A DNA stretch of 64,000 bases from Massilia sp. NR 4-1 (GCF_001191005.1 NZ_CP012201.1:4216001-4280000), one strand, 5' to 3'. Positions 15,768 through 24,368 are shown, counted from the first letter of the stretch. Translations and numbers: made by a program. The notes: generated by a model not told the origin, from the sequence alone.

Positions 15768-17147
15768 TCAGGAAAATATCCCGAAGCCCCAGATCGCATC
15801 GATCAGTGCAAGCGGCAGCACATACACCGCGAACGCCGCCAGCCGCCGCGTGATTGGCGCACTATCCGCCAGGCGCCAGCCCAGCCACGCGGAGAAGCCG
15901 CTACCGCCGGTGAGCAGCAGCATGCGGGCGGCAGGCACCCAGGCCAACACGATGCGTTCCGCTTTCAGATGCGTCAGCGTCAGCATGGTCAGGCCGAGGA
16001 AAACGCCCGTCCCCGCCATTGGCACCAGCCCCATGGCCAGACGCCGCCACGACAGCGCGCCAGGACCGGCCAGCCGGGCCGCCAGCCATACCGCCACGAA
16101 CACGGCCAGTCCCAAAGCCAGCCCGCCGCCGAGAATATAGGCAAGGATGCACAGGCCATCGAGCCAGCTGAAGACATCGTTAGCGGCCGGGTAGTGCGTG
16201 AGCAGCCACCATGGCGCGTTATCGTTCAACAGCATGAAGGAATCGCGCTCGATCAGCCAGGTGGCGGCAGCGGTTTTCATCTGCACGAAGAAGCGGCTGG
16301 ACGACCATTGGAAGGCGGCGGTGGCGATGCCGATCACGCCAAAGATCAGCGTCAGCACTTCGCCGCGTCCCGCCTCCTTGCCGCCACGTGAAAGAATCTC
16401 GGCCGCCGGACTGCGGGCCGCCAGCTGCACCGCGCCGCGATAGCCGCTGCAGCGTCCGCAGGCATGGCAGGCCGACGCGCTCTTCATGTGGCGGATATCG
16501 ATCAGCGGCGCGCAGTTGACCATAGGCTTGCGGCCGGTATCGCGCTGCCACGCCTCTTCATCGACACGAAAATGCACCGGTGCGATTTTCGCCAGCAGCG
16601 CGAAGACGCCGCTGGCCGGACACAGATAGCGGCACCAGACGCGCTTGCCCTTGCCGTACACGAAGCCGACGGCGACCGCCACCACGGTGGAGCCGCCCAG
16701 CACCAGCAGGGCCGCCTGCGGATATTCGTAGACGCTGACCAGTTGTCCATACACCGTGGTGCAAACGAAGGCGGTGAACGGCCAGCCGCCCCAGCGCATC
16801 CAGCGTGGAATCGAGCGTCCCAGGCCATGCTTGCTGGCCAGTTCGGTCAGTGCCCCTTCAGGACAGAAGACGCCGCACCAGGCGCGACCGAACAGCATGG
16901 TAGCCAGCATCACGAAAGGCCACCAGATACCCCAGAACATGAACTGCGCAAACAGGCGCAGGTTCGAATACAGATGCGCATCCTGGTCCGGAATCGGCAT
17001 GAAGGCCGGCACCACCAGCAGCACCAGGTAGAAGACGATCACGCACCACTGCAGCGCCAGAACGGTCCCGCGCCGGCGCGCCATCGCATCGCCAAGACGC
17101 GCCAGCATGCCGGCTCTGGGCGCGGCCCTCAACTCCATCTCACGCAT
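15768..17147 (-). CDS. ftrD: Membrane 4Fe-4S protein of the ferrous iron uptake system
   Basis: Polytopic inner-membrane iron-sulfur protein of 459 aa related to NosR/CcoG-type ferredoxins. Cysteine motifs are WCGVFCPEGAL (Cys 91 and 95), CRYLCPASG and CHACGRC; about nine hydrophobic segments surround them. In FtrABCD systems of Bordetella and Brucella the equivalent protein supplies or removes electrons during Fe2+ transport through the permease. Its start overlaps the end of ftrC by 8 nt. It is last in a five-gene leftward operon. The exact redox role is inferred from the family. Confidence 0.85.
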   Translation of the reverse strand: MREMELRAAPRAGMLARLGDAMARRRGTVLALQWCVIVFYLVLLVVPAFMPIPDQDAHLYSNLRLFAQFMFWGIWWPFVMLATMLFGRAWCGVFCPEGALTELASKHGLGRSIPRWMRWGGWPFTAFVCTTVYGQLVSVYEYPQAALLVLGGSTVVAVAVGFVYGKGKRVWCRYLCPASGVFALLAKIAPVHFRVDEEAWQRDTGRKPMVNCAPLIDIRHMKSASACHACGRCSGYRGAVQLAARSPAAEILSRGGKEAGRGEVLTLIFGVIGIATAAFQWSSSRFFVQMKTAAATWLIERDSFMLLNDNAPWWLLTHYPAANDVFSWLDGLCILAYILGGGLALGLAVFVAVWLAARLAGPGALSWRRLAMGLVPMAGTGVFLGLTMLTLTHLKAERIVLAWVPAARMLLLTGGSGFSAWLGWRLADSAPITRRLAAFAVYVLPLALIDAIWGFGIFS

Positions 17148-17943
17148 TGCGCTTCAAGCGCCTTTGCACCAGCAGGACCGCAAGCCAGAAAGCCACGTAC
17201 ACGATCGCCAGCATCAGCGAAGGACGCGCGCGATAGCCGGTGAAGGCCGACAGCAAGGCGCCGGAAGGACTGCTGTCGTCCAGCAGCAGCGAGGTATCCC
17301 ACAGCGGATCGACCAGCGGCGGCAAGGCGCCCATGCCGATCAGCCTATCCGTACCAGCGGCCAGCAGCGCCACCGCGAACAGCAGCAGCAACAGGCCGCT
17401 GACACGGAAGAAGTTGCGGTAATTGAGCATGCCCAAGCCGCGGTTGACGATCCAGGCGGTGATCCCTGCCAGCAGCACGCCCGCGCCAAAGGCGATGGCG
17501 CTGCCGGCCGGATCGTCCATCTGCATCCCGTACAGGAAGATCACGGTTTCCGCGCCTTCGCGCGCCACTGCCAGCGCAGCGACGACGGCCACGCCGAAAA
17601 CGCCGAGCTTTTCGGAGGCCTGCGCCAGCTCGCGCTCCAGGCCTTGCCGCATATGGCGGCCATGCTTCTGCATCCACAGCACCATCTGCACGATCAGCAG
17701 CGAAGCCAGGAACAGCATGGCCGTCTGGAACCACTCCAGCGCCTCCCCTGCCAGCTCGCCCTGCACCGCCAGCATGGTCCAGCCCAGCAGGCCGGCCAGT
17801 GCAATGCCCGCCACGACGCCACCCCACAGCGCGCGCAGGCCAACCTCGCCCTGCGGATTATTCTTCAGCCATGCGTAGAGGATGCCGATGACCAGCATGG
17901 CCTCCACGCTTTCGCGCCAGACGATAAAGAGGGAACTCAGCAT
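17140..17943 (-). CDS. ftrC: FTR1-family iron permease
   Basis: Seven-helix inner-membrane permease of 267 aa. Both iron-binding REXXE motifs are seen: RESVE at residues 10-14 and REGAE at 128-132, each in a hydrophobic helix as in yeast Ftr1p and bacterial FtrC/EfeU. The C-terminus is basic. It starts 9 nt after the cupredoxin gene and overlaps ftrD, so translation is probably coupled. Expected role: moving iron across the inner membrane after periplasmic handling by the P19-like and cupredoxin proteins. Confidence 0.93.
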   Translation of the reverse strand: MLSSLFIVWRESVEAMLVIGILYAWLKNNPQGEVGLRALWGGVVAGIALAGLLGWTMLAVQGELAGEALEWFQTAMLFLASLLIVQMVLWMQKHGRHMRQGLERELAQASEKLGVFGVAVVAALAVAREGAETVIFLYGMQMDDPAGSAIAFGAGVLLAGITAWIVNRGLGMLNYRNFFRVSGLLLLLFAVALLAAGTDRLIGMGALPPLVDPLWDTSLLLDDSSPSGALLSAFTGYRARPSLMLAIVYVAFWLAVLLVQRRLKRNA

Positions 17944-17952
17944 GGATACTCC

Positions 17953-18297
17953 TTACTTCGCAACGATGCGTCCCTGCGCCGTCGCCGGATGGAACTCGCC
18001 AAAGAACTTATACGTACCCGGTTTGAGCGGCTGGAAGATCAGGAAGCTCGATGCGCCGGGCGCCAGCACCTTCTCCTTGCGCAGCTCCACGCTCTCGAAC
18101 TCCTCGGCGCCCGGCCCCTCGTTCTTCACCAGCAGGCGGAACTTGGTATTGGCCGGCACCTCGATAGTCTCAGGCAGGAAGCGACCGGCGCGCATCACCA
18201 GCGTGAAGGTCGGCATTTCTTCCGCCTGCGCCGGCACGGCGCTCAGGATGCCCAGCACTGCCAGCAAAGACAGCAACAGACGACGAACAATATGCAT
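17953..18297 (-). CDS. ftrB: Periplasmic cupredoxin of the iron uptake operon
   Basis: Small secreted protein of 114 aa. The signal peptide ends at VPAQAEE, followed by a single cupredoxin-like fold (TFTLVMRAGRFLPETIEVPA ... PGTYKFFGEFHPATAQG). In FtrB the cupredoxin is thought to oxidise Fe2+ or shuttle electrons. The usual type-1 copper Cys is absent; Glu, Met and His residues (EFHP, VMRAG) are the candidate ligands, as in other FtrB/EfeO-N type domains. It lies between the porin gene (8 nt) and ftrC (9 nt). Confidence 0.85.
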   Translation of the reverse strand: MHIVRRLLLSLLAVLGILSAVPAQAEEMPTFTLVMRAGRFLPETIEVPANTKFRLLVKNEGPGAEEFESVELRKEKVLAPGASSFLIFQPLKPGTYKFFGEFHPATAQGRIVAK

Positions 18298-18305
18298 GGC
18301 TGACC

Positions 18306-19781
18306 TTAGTAAGTGAGCTGGGCGCGCACGCCAAGGATTTTCATCGCATCCGCGCCGCGGTCGCCGCCAGGATGGCCGATGTACTGGATATTGGGCGACA
18401 GCTCGAACTGCTTGTTAATACGATAGCGGTAGTACAGCTCAGCCACCTGCTCGCCGCTGCCGGCAGCATTGAAGCTGCGGCTGTTCTTCAGCAAGCCAAA
18501 GGCCAGGCCCAGGCTGTCGGCGCCACGGTCCCAGTAGGAACCATTGAGTTCCGCACCCACGGTCAGCGCGCGGTCGAAGCGCACATTGCCTTTCACCTGA
18601 TGGCCATAGCGGCCGAACAAGGTCACACCATCGCCGACACGCTGATCGGCCGAGATGCCCCAGCCGGTATGCACTTCCTGCTCGGTGATGCTTTCGTCGT
18701 AGTGGGCCGCCTGCGGATTGCGCCAGGCATAGACGCGGTAATTGCCCGCCAGGCCGCCAAAGAAGCGCTGCTCGGTTTCCGCCTGCACCATCACCATCGG
18801 CTGCGCCAGGCTGTGCTCATAGTTCGCGCCGCGCTTGCCGGCGCCGAAGACGCCAAGCGAGAGACGCCATGGCTGCTGCTTATCCTGCACGTTGTAGTAG
18901 GACAGGCGCATGCCCGGCGCAAAGCCGTTGCCGTCGACACCGATGTCATGGCCCGCATCGAGCAGAGGATTGTGGACGAAGGCCGCGTTCATGAACTGGC
19001 GCGTTTCATCGCCGGCAGCGCCGTTCTGGTCGAAGAAGACGAAGGGGTCCATCTTGCCGAAATTGACTTCCAGCCTTTCCTTGGACCGCGGCGCGAAACC
19101 GCCGAAGGGCAGCGGAATATCGGCCTGGTACCAGGCTTGCGCCAGCATCGCCGCCGAGTCGTCGTTCGGCAGGCTGGCCAGGCGGAAGGCGGTGGCATTC
19201 GGTGCGGAGTAGGTGGACAGATGTTCGTTCAGGCCAGCCCCCTGGCCAAGGCGGAATTGCGCGAACACCTTATGTTTGATATCGCCAATCGCTTCCAGCG
19301 GCAGGCTGATATAGCCATCACCACGGTAATTGAGCTGGCTGCCCGCCTTGGCGTTTTTCTGCACCACAGTGGTCAGGCTCAGACCCGCACTAATGCCATC
19401 GAGCGCATCGACTTTGCGCGCAGCGGCGAGCATGCCCTGGGCCTGCGATTCAATGGCCTTCAGGCGCATGGTCAGCTCAGGCTCTTTCTCGCTGATCGCA
19501 TCCGTTTCCAGACTGCGCGCCAGGCTTTCCTGCTGCTTCTCCAGCACCTGCACGCGTTCTTCCACATTGCTGGCCTGGGCTTGTGGCGCATGCGTCGCGC
19601 GCAGCTCACGCTCCAGTTCCGTGTTGCGCTGCTCCAGACGCTCAACCCTCTGATTCAGCTTTTCCAGCAGCTTGATTAATTCAGCCTGCGAAGGCGCCGC
19701 CTGGGCGCCGGCAGCGGCGCATAGCAGGGCTGCGCCCAGCGCTAGCGCCTTGGGCGCGGACAAGGGGAAGGTGCGGCGCAT
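18306..19781 (-). CDS. Outer-membrane porin with N-terminal coiled coil, within the iron operon
   Basis: Outer-membrane beta barrel of 491 aa. A signal peptide (ends AGAQA) is followed by a coiled coil (about 32-120, heptads such as LIKLLEKLNQRVERLEQRN) and a barrel of about 350 residues ending in an aromatic C-terminal strand (VRAQLTY). Repeated strand-turn features and the FAPGMRLSYYN and LFGRYGHQVKG segments resemble the OprB/DcaP-type porins often labelled carbohydrate porins. It sits between ftrA (3 nt gap) and ftrB (8 nt gap), so it is very likely part of the iron system, perhaps as its outer-membrane entry route. That role is inference. Confidence 0.85.
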   Translation of the reverse strand: MRRTFPLSAPKALALGAALLCAAAGAQAAPSQAELIKLLEKLNQRVERLEQRNTELERELRATHAPQAQASNVEERVQVLEKQQESLARSLETDAISEKEPELTMRLKAIESQAQGMLAAARKVDALDGISAGLSLTTVVQKNAKAGSQLNYRGDGYISLPLEAIGDIKHKVFAQFRLGQGAGLNEHLSTYSAPNATAFRLASLPNDDSAAMLAQAWYQADIPLPFGGFAPRSKERLEVNFGKMDPFVFFDQNGAAGDETRQFMNAAFVHNPLLDAGHDIGVDGNGFAPGMRLSYYNVQDKQQPWRLSLGVFGAGKRGANYEHSLAQPMVMVQAETEQRFFGGLAGNYRVYAWRNPQAAHYDESITEQEVHTGWGISADQRVGDGVTLFGRYGHQVKGNVRFDRALTVGAELNGSYWDRGADSLGLAFGLLKNSRSFNAAGSGEQVAELYYRYRINKQFELSPNIQYIGHPGGDRGADAMKILGVRAQLTY

Positions 19782-19784
19782 CGC

Positions 19785-20345
19785 TCAATATCCTCCCTTC
19801 TTGCCGATACCGGCATAGGTGAAGTCGTACTCCACCACGAAGGGCTTGAACCACGGACGCACGCCGGTCAGGCGGTCGGTGTGGCGGCCGAAGTGCGCAT
19901 GCTTGTTTTCGCTCGGCGGCAGGATGGTGTATTTGACGTGGTATTTGCCAGGGCCGAACAGTTTGACGTTGTCGCCGTAGTGGGCGCCATCATTGGCCAC
20001 CATCGGCATGAAGTCGCCGCTGATCTTGTCGTTGCTGCCGGCCTTGCTCACTTCATACTTCACCAGCAGATAGGGGATCCAGGCACCCTCTTCGAAGCCA
20101 TTTGGATTGCCGCTCAGCGCGCGCACATCGGCCTCGATATGGATATCCGACTCCTCCGCCTTGCGCATCATGCCGTCCGGTTCCATCACGACCGGCTGCA
20201 AATACACGGCGGAGATTTCCATGCCAAAGCGCTGCTGCGGCGCGCCGATCGGGTATTCGACGGCGTTGGCGCCGAAACTGGAAACTGCGGCGAGGACGGC
20301 GAGCGTGGCTTTAAGCGGCGTGAAAAAACGGGCGGAAGATAGCAT
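19785..20345 (-). CDS. ftrA: Periplasmic P19-type iron-binding protein
   Basis: Periplasmic P19/Tp34-family protein of 186 aa with a signal peptide (ends FGANA). Conserved metal-site residues are visible: EISAVYLQPVVMEP with Met, SDIHIEADV with His, and the C-terminal HFGRHTDRLTG histidines. Homologues bind copper and iron and feed the FTR1 permease. It is the first gene of the operon; a Fur box lies about 90 nt upstream of its ATG. Note that some literature uses other names for this protein (P19, FetM partner), so the symbol follows the FtrABCD scheme. Confidence 0.9.
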   Translation of the reverse strand: MLSSARFFTPLKATLAVLAAVSSFGANAVEYPIGAPQQRFGMEISAVYLQPVVMEPDGMMRKAEESDIHIEADVRALSGNPNGFEEGAWIPYLLVKYEVSKAGSNDKISGDFMPMVANDGAHYGDNVKLFGPGKYHVKYTILPPSENKHAHFGRHTDRLTGVRPWFKPFVVEYDFTYAGIGKKGGY

Positions 20346-20435
20346 GACGGGTAATCCCTTTGTTGTTGTAGAAGATCAATGTCGCGCCAAGCTCTGCTTG
20401 TCGCTTACAAAGAAAGACCAACATGCTATTACAAA

Positions 20436-20450
20436 TGAGAATCATTCTCA
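20436..20450. promoter_or_regulatory. Fur box upstream of the ftr operon
   Basis: TGAGAAT-C-ATTCTCA is a perfect 7-1-7 inverted repeat matching the Fur pattern TGATAATNATTATCA except for one symmetric change per half. It lies 91-105 nt upstream of the ftrA start, in an AT-rich stretch suited to a promoter. Repression by Fe-Fur is expected for a ferrous iron importer. Confidence 0.85.
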
Positions 20451-20628
20451 CTTGATAGAAATCAAGGTTTTTAAAATTAATGGTAACAACCTGGCGATAA
20501 GAAGCTCGGCTGATATGACTCAAGCATAACTTGCCGCTCGACACATAGTTGACCTACGCCAAGATCCGCAGCCGGCACATCGCCACAATGTCCGAAACAA
20601 GCTGACAATACATTCATAGGCCGAAGTC

Positions 20629-20997
20629 ATGAAGCATATCGCCATTTCCCTGCGCTTTATCGCCGCTTTTACCGCCCTGGCACACGGTGCCTCGGCTTGG
20701 GAATGGATGCTGAAGCCCGCCGATGTGAAATACATAATCTACGGCGGCGAGCTCGGTGATCCATATGCGGCCACTCGCCATGACATACACGCCGCGTTCT
20801 ACATTCGAGGCCAAGCAGCGAAAGAGATGTTCAAAGCCATGGGACCTGACAAGAAGAGCGTATGCTTCACTGAAAAAGGCGGCCGTATCCGGGAAAAAGA
20901 GCACATCACCTGCCGCTTTCGTCCTTCCCAGGGTTATGAATGCGACTTTGGCTTCGATCTCACCTCGGGAAAAAGCATAGGCGGATCAATCTGCTGA
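20629..20997 (+). CDS. Small secreted protein of unknown function
   Basis: Protein of 122 aa with a signal peptide (MKHIAISLRFIAAFTALAHGASA) and three cysteines in the mature part (VCFTEKGG, ITCRFRPSQG, YECDFGFD), plus a C-terminal Cys, so two disulfides are possible. It ends SGKSIGGSIC. No family was recognised. It stands alone between the divergent ftr operon and an orphan antitoxin, in an AT-richer patch. Probably a periplasmic protein; the start codon lacks a strong ribosome-binding site. Confidence 0.6.
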   Translation: MKHIAISLRFIAAFTALAHGASAWEWMLKPADVKYIIYGGELGDPYAATRHDIHAAFYIRGQAAKEMFKAMGPDKKSVCFTEKGGRIREKEHITCRFRPSQGYECDFGFDLTSGKSIGGSIC

Positions 20998-21113
20998 TTT
21001 CATTCATATCAACCGTCCTTGCATGCGCCACTCTGTAACGTATACTTCACAAACAATGCGATGTATGAAATCGTCTATTACATCCAAGCAGATGGGCGCA
21101 CAAGGAATCAGTC

Positions 21114-21419
21114 GTGAACAGATCATCGCGGCCACATGACGAAATAGTAGTAGAGCTGCTCAGGGAGGATCCGGAGCTGGCGGATACATATCTTGCAGCT
21201 GCGCTGGACGAGGTCAGTCTGGATGGTGGTCACCAGACATTGCTCGCGGCACTCAGGCAGGTCGCTGAGGCGCAAGGCATGGCGGCAGTGGCTCAGCACA
21301 CTGGCATTCCGCGCGAAAGCCTGTACCGTACCTTATCCCCAACTCGAAGTCCAACCGCCAAGACCCTTCACGCGGTACTTGAAGCGGCGGGACTCAAGCT
21401 AACAATCCAACGCGTTTAA
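21114..21419 (+). CDS. HigA/addiction-module-type antidote protein without a visible toxin
   Basis: DNA-binding antitoxin-like protein of 101 aa with a helix-turn-helix in GMAAVAQHTGIPRESLYRTLS and the family ending SPTAKTLHAVLEAAGLKLTIQ. The start is GTG 21114 with AAGGA ahead of it. In this family the toxin (RelE/HigB-like, about 100 aa) is normally encoded immediately upstream, but the preceding 116 nt are non-coding and the gene before that encodes an unrelated secreted protein. It is therefore an orphan antitoxin or a stand-alone regulator. Confidence 0.8.
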   Translation: MNRSSRPHDEIVVELLREDPELADTYLAAALDEVSLDGGHQTLLAALRQVAEAQGMAAVAQHTGIPRESLYRTLSPTRSPTAKTLHAVLEAAGLKLTIQRV

Positions 21420-21506
21420 GCCAGCACTCCTGTACAGAACCAACCGGCAAGCCGTGCTCACAATTGGCATTCATGAAGTAAGCGCTACTCTCGAGACAGC
21501 TAATAC

Positions 21507-21851
21507 CTAAGCGGAAAACTTAACAGTGTAAATTGCGCCAAGAACAAGCCCAACAGCCGCCCACACCTTGGATGTAACGTCTTGAACAGCTTTGAGCCTA
21601 TCGAAGCCTGCAGCTGGATTTCCGTGCTTTGGAAAATAGTAGAAGAATTCGTAGAAGAACCAGAGCGGCGGCAAAAGTACCCAGGCACTTACAGTAAGCG
21701 AGGAAACCAATTTATAGCTCTCTTTATCCAGGTACACGCCACCGGCAAAGAGAATCAACATGTTAACCAAAAATCCTAGCACGCCTAAGACAGCGAATAG
21801 TTCAGCATGATAGCGTTTGCCCAAGTAAAGCTGAGGCACCGGGATATTCAT
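21507..21851 (-). CDS. Small membrane protein of unknown function
   Basis: Protein of 114 aa with three likely transmembrane segments (about 18-38, 50-72, 92-112): AVLGVLGFLVNMLILFAGG, SAWVLLPPLWFFYEFFYYF and VWAAVGLVLGAIYTVKF. An AGGAGG ribosome-binding site at ideal distance supports ATG 21851. No family was recognised. It converges on the orphan antitoxin gene with an 87-nt gap. Confidence 0.6.
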   Translation of the reverse strand: MNIPVPQLYLGKRYHAELFAVLGVLGFLVNMLILFAGGVYLDKESYKLVSSLTVSAWVLLPPLWFFYEFFYYFPKHGNPAAGFDRLKAVQDVTSKVWAAVGLVLGAIYTVKFSA

Positions 21852-22123
21852 GTAGACCTCCTATGATTGAGTTAACTGCTGCACACCTCAGCGAGCTCTA
21901 GCCATTGGCACTAATTGCTGCAAGCCGGAACTATCGCCACATGAAAAGCAAAGCGCTACAAACTCTCTTCAACATGATCTACTCAGGGGTGACTAGTCAA
22001 ACCAAGGCGGCCAAGCAGTCAGCATCGGCCAGGATTTCACATCGGCGGAAAAAGGGGCAAGCGCAGAATCCATCATTCGCTCCCATCAGAGACATAACTA
22101 GATTCAGACTGCGTATGGATGGC
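21852..22123. other. Intergenic stretch without a supported gene
   Basis: Between the small membrane protein and the tRNA terminator there is no reading frame with coding character. Short open stretches run into the tRNA and are artefacts. Base composition is more AT-rich than the flanking housekeeping genes. Nothing recognisable was seen in it. Confidence 0.5.
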
Positions 22124-22154
22124 AAAAAGCCCAGCCGAACAGGCTGGGCTTTTT
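22124..22154 (-). terminator. Intrinsic terminator of the tRNA-Thr gene
   Basis: A 13-bp perfect stem (22124-22136 with 22142-22154, GCCCAGCC core) around a 5-nt loop, with T5 on the leftward strand, 9 nt past the tRNA CCA end. Confidence 0.85.
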
Positions 22155-22163
22155 ACTTTTTCT

Positions 22164-22239
<76 letters not shown>

Positions 22240-22265
22240 GTAACTTTTACGGGGGCGATTATACG

Positions 22266-22763
22266 CTATTTGATACGCGTAAGGGTGGGGCGGCTGCCTT
22301 TTTTGGGCGGCTCGCCGCCGTCGTCCGGGCCCTTGTCCTCGTCCTCGCTGGCCGGGGCCGGGGCGCTGGCGGGAACGGCCGCCAGCACCGGTGCGGGGGC
22401 CGCTGGCGCTTCGGGTTCAGGCGCTTCTTCTGCCGCCGCCGAAGCCATGCCCAACAGCGGTTCGAAGGCCATGCCCTGGCCGTTTTCGTTGGCGTAAATC
22501 GCCATCACATTGTTGACCGGGATGTAAATCTCGCGCGACACGCCGCCGAAGCGGGCGTGGAAGTAGATCGCGTCATTGTCCATCTTCAGCGCGGAGGTGG
22601 CGCCGTAGCTGATGTTGAGCACGATCTCGCCCTTCTTCACGTACTCCATCGGCACGCGGGTGGCGGCATCGACTTTCACCGCCAGATACGGGGTGTAGCC
22701 GCAGTCGGTGCACCATTCGTAAATGGCGCGCAGCATATAGGGCTTGGTTGAGATTTCAGACAT
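22266..22763 (-). CDS. sspB: ClpXP protease specificity-enhancing factor
   Basis: Adaptor of 165 aa delivering ssrA-tagged and other substrates to ClpXP. The start MSEISTKPYMLRAIYEWC, the core LNISYGATSALKMDNDAIYF and the FGGVSREIYIPVNNVMAIYA segment are the SspB fold. A long Ala/Pro/Glu-rich flexible linker leads to the C-terminal ClpX-binding tail, which ends RPTLTRIK. ATG 22763 is chosen; a GTG at 22784 is in frame but has no family support. It lies downstream of sspA, as in most proteobacteria. Confidence 0.95.
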   Translation of the reverse strand: MSEISTKPYMLRAIYEWCTDCGYTPYLAVKVDAATRVPMEYVKKGEIVLNISYGATSALKMDNDAIYFHARFGGVSREIYIPVNNVMAIYANENGQGMAFEPLLGMASAAAEEAPEPEAPAAPAPVLAAVPASAPAPASEDEDKGPDDGGEPPKKGSRPTLTRIK

Positions 22764-22841
22764 ATTGAAAACCAGATAAAACACGGCGCGCGGGCCTGGG
22801 GCCGCACGCGCCGGAAAGTCAGTGACAGACGTGTGCCGCGC

Positions 22842-23453
22842 TTAGCGGCGCATCACCTTCTCGGATGGGGTCAGCGCTTCGATATAGGCCGGGCGCGAGA
22901 AGATGCGCTCGGCGTATTTCATCAGCGGGGCAGCCGTTTTCGACAGCTCGATGCCGTAATGGTCGAGGCGCCACAGCAGCGGGGCCACGGCCACGTCCAG
23001 CATGGAGAACTCGTCGCCCAGCATGTATTTGTTCTTCAGGAACAGCGGAGCCAGCGTGGTCAGACGGTCGCGGATTTCCGCGCGCGCCTTGTCGTGGCTC
23101 TTGTCGTTGGCCTTGGCGCGCTCGCTTTCCAGCGTGTGCACGTGGACGAACAGCTCTTTTTCGAAGTTGAACAGCATCAGGCGCGCGCGCGCGCGCATCA
23201 GCGGATCGGCCGGCATCAGTTGCGGATGCGGGAAGCGCTCGTCGATGTATTCGTTGATGATGTTCGATTCGTACAGAATCAATTCGCGTTCGACCAGGAT
23301 CGGCACCTGGCCGTAGGGATTCATGGTCGAAATATCTTCCGGCTTGTTGAACAGGTCAACATCGCGCACCTCAAAGTCCATGCCTTTTTCGAACAGGACC
23401 AGACGGCAACGTTGGGAGAATGGACAAGTAGTACCCGAGTAGAGAACCATCAT
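22842..23453 (-). CDS. sspA: Stringent starvation protein A (glutathione S-transferase fold)
   Basis: Protein of 203 aa with a thioredoxin-like N-terminal domain (MVLYSGTTCPFSQRCRLVLFEKGMDFEVRDVDL) and an all-helical GST C-terminal domain. This matches SspA, an RNA polymerase-associated protein of stationary phase. The N-terminal CPFS keeps one cysteine, but SspA is not thought to be a catalytic transferase. It lies between the petABC operon and sspB, a conserved betaproteobacterial order. Two adjacent ATGs (23453, 23450) are possible starts. Confidence 0.93.
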   Translation of the reverse strand: MMVLYSGTTCPFSQRCRLVLFEKGMDFEVRDVDLFNKPEDISTMNPYGQVPILVERELILYESNIINEYIDERFPHPQLMPADPLMRARARLMLFNFEKELFVHVHTLESERAKANDKSHDKARAEIRDRLTTLAPLFLKNKYMLGDEFSMLDVAVAPLLWRLDHYGIELSKTAAPLMKYAERIFSRPAYIEALTPSEKVMRR

Positions 23454-23542
23454 GTTTGTAGTTCCTTAGAAACAAAGGGGGCGATACCGCCGAGCGGATC
23501 ACCCCAGATCGGGCCTGCTTGATTGGCAGGCCGCGTGAAACA

Positions 23543-23563
23543 CGCGCCGGACGAGCCGGCGCG
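23543..23563 (-). terminator. Hairpin after petC
   Basis: CGCGCCGG/CCGGCGCG, an 8-bp stem with a 5-nt loop, lies just past the petC stop. The following T tract is weak on the leftward strand, so termination here may be partial. Confidence 0.45.
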
Positions 23564-23568
23564 CTCTC

Positions 23569-24333
23569 TTATTTAACTTCTTTCCAGTACGACGCGTTCA
23601 GGCGCCATGCCAGCAGTGCAAAGCCGGTCAGGAAGATCAGCACCCACACGCCCAGCTTCTTGCGAGTCTGTTGCGCAGGTTCCGCCATCCATTCCATATA
23701 GCCGACCAAATCCGCCACCTGGGTGTCGAAATCGATCTTGCTCAGGGTGCCCGGTGCCACCTGCTTGAAGCCGGTGAACTTGTGCACGCTCTTGCTTGGG
23801 TCATGCGGATCTTTTTCTTCGGCGAACACGGCTTCCTGCACGCCCTGCATCTGCCACAGCACGTGCGGCATCGCCACGTTCGGCACAACCATATTGTTGT
23901 AGCCGGTCGGACGCGCCTCGTCTTTGTAGAAGGTACGCAGGTAAGTATACAGGTAGTCGCCGCCGGTGCCGGCAGGCGAGGCTTTCGCGCGCGCGATCAC
24001 CGACAGATCAGGCGGAACCACGCCAAACCAGGCCTTGGCATCCTTGGCCTGCATGGCGGTGGTCATCATTTCGCCCACTTTTTCACCGGTGAACAACAGA
24101 TTGGCCTTGATCTGGTCTTCGCTCAGACCCAGGTCACGCAGGCGATTGTAACGCATGGACGAGGCATTGTGGCAGTTCAGGCAGTAGTTGACGAACAGCT
24201 TGGCGCCGTTCTGCAGTGCCGCCATATTGTGCGAACGGTCCGGCGCCTTGTCCAGCGGGTGGCCACCTTCACTTGCGAAGGCCAGGCCTGGCAGCAGGGC
24301 CAGGATGGCGAGCAGTTTCTTAGGAAAATTCAT
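23569..24333 (-). CDS. petC: Cytochrome c1 of the bc1 complex
   Basis: Inner-membrane-anchored c-type cytochrome of 254 aa, a subunit of ubiquinol:cytochrome c reductase. Signal peptide (ends LAFA), heme motif CLNCH followed by NASSMRYNRLRDLG, an axial-ligand region with VVPNVAMPHVLWQMQGVQ (Met), and a C-terminal transmembrane anchor (LGVWVLIFLTGFALLAWRL). It is last of the petA-petB-petC operon, 35 nt after petB. Confidence 0.97.
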   Translation of the reverse strand: MNFPKKLLAILALLPGLAFASEGGHPLDKAPDRSHNMAALQNGAKLFVNYCLNCHNASSMRYNRLRDLGLSEDQIKANLLFTGEKVGEMMTTAMQAKDAKAWFGVVPPDLSVIARAKASPAGTGGDYLYTYLRTFYKDEARPTGYNNMVVPNVAMPHVLWQMQGVQEAVFAEEKDPHDPSKSVHKFTGFKQVAPGTLSKIDFDTQVADLVGYMEWMAEPAQQTRKKLGVWVLIFLTGFALLAWRLNASYWKEVK

Positions 24334-24368
24334 GTATCAATCCTTTTGCTTAGCGTTCGGGTCGTCGA

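Noticed and set aside
18306..19781. Carbohydrate transport role for the porin
   Set aside because: The fold suggests that label, but its position inside a Fur-controlled iron operon makes an iron-related role more likely; left open.
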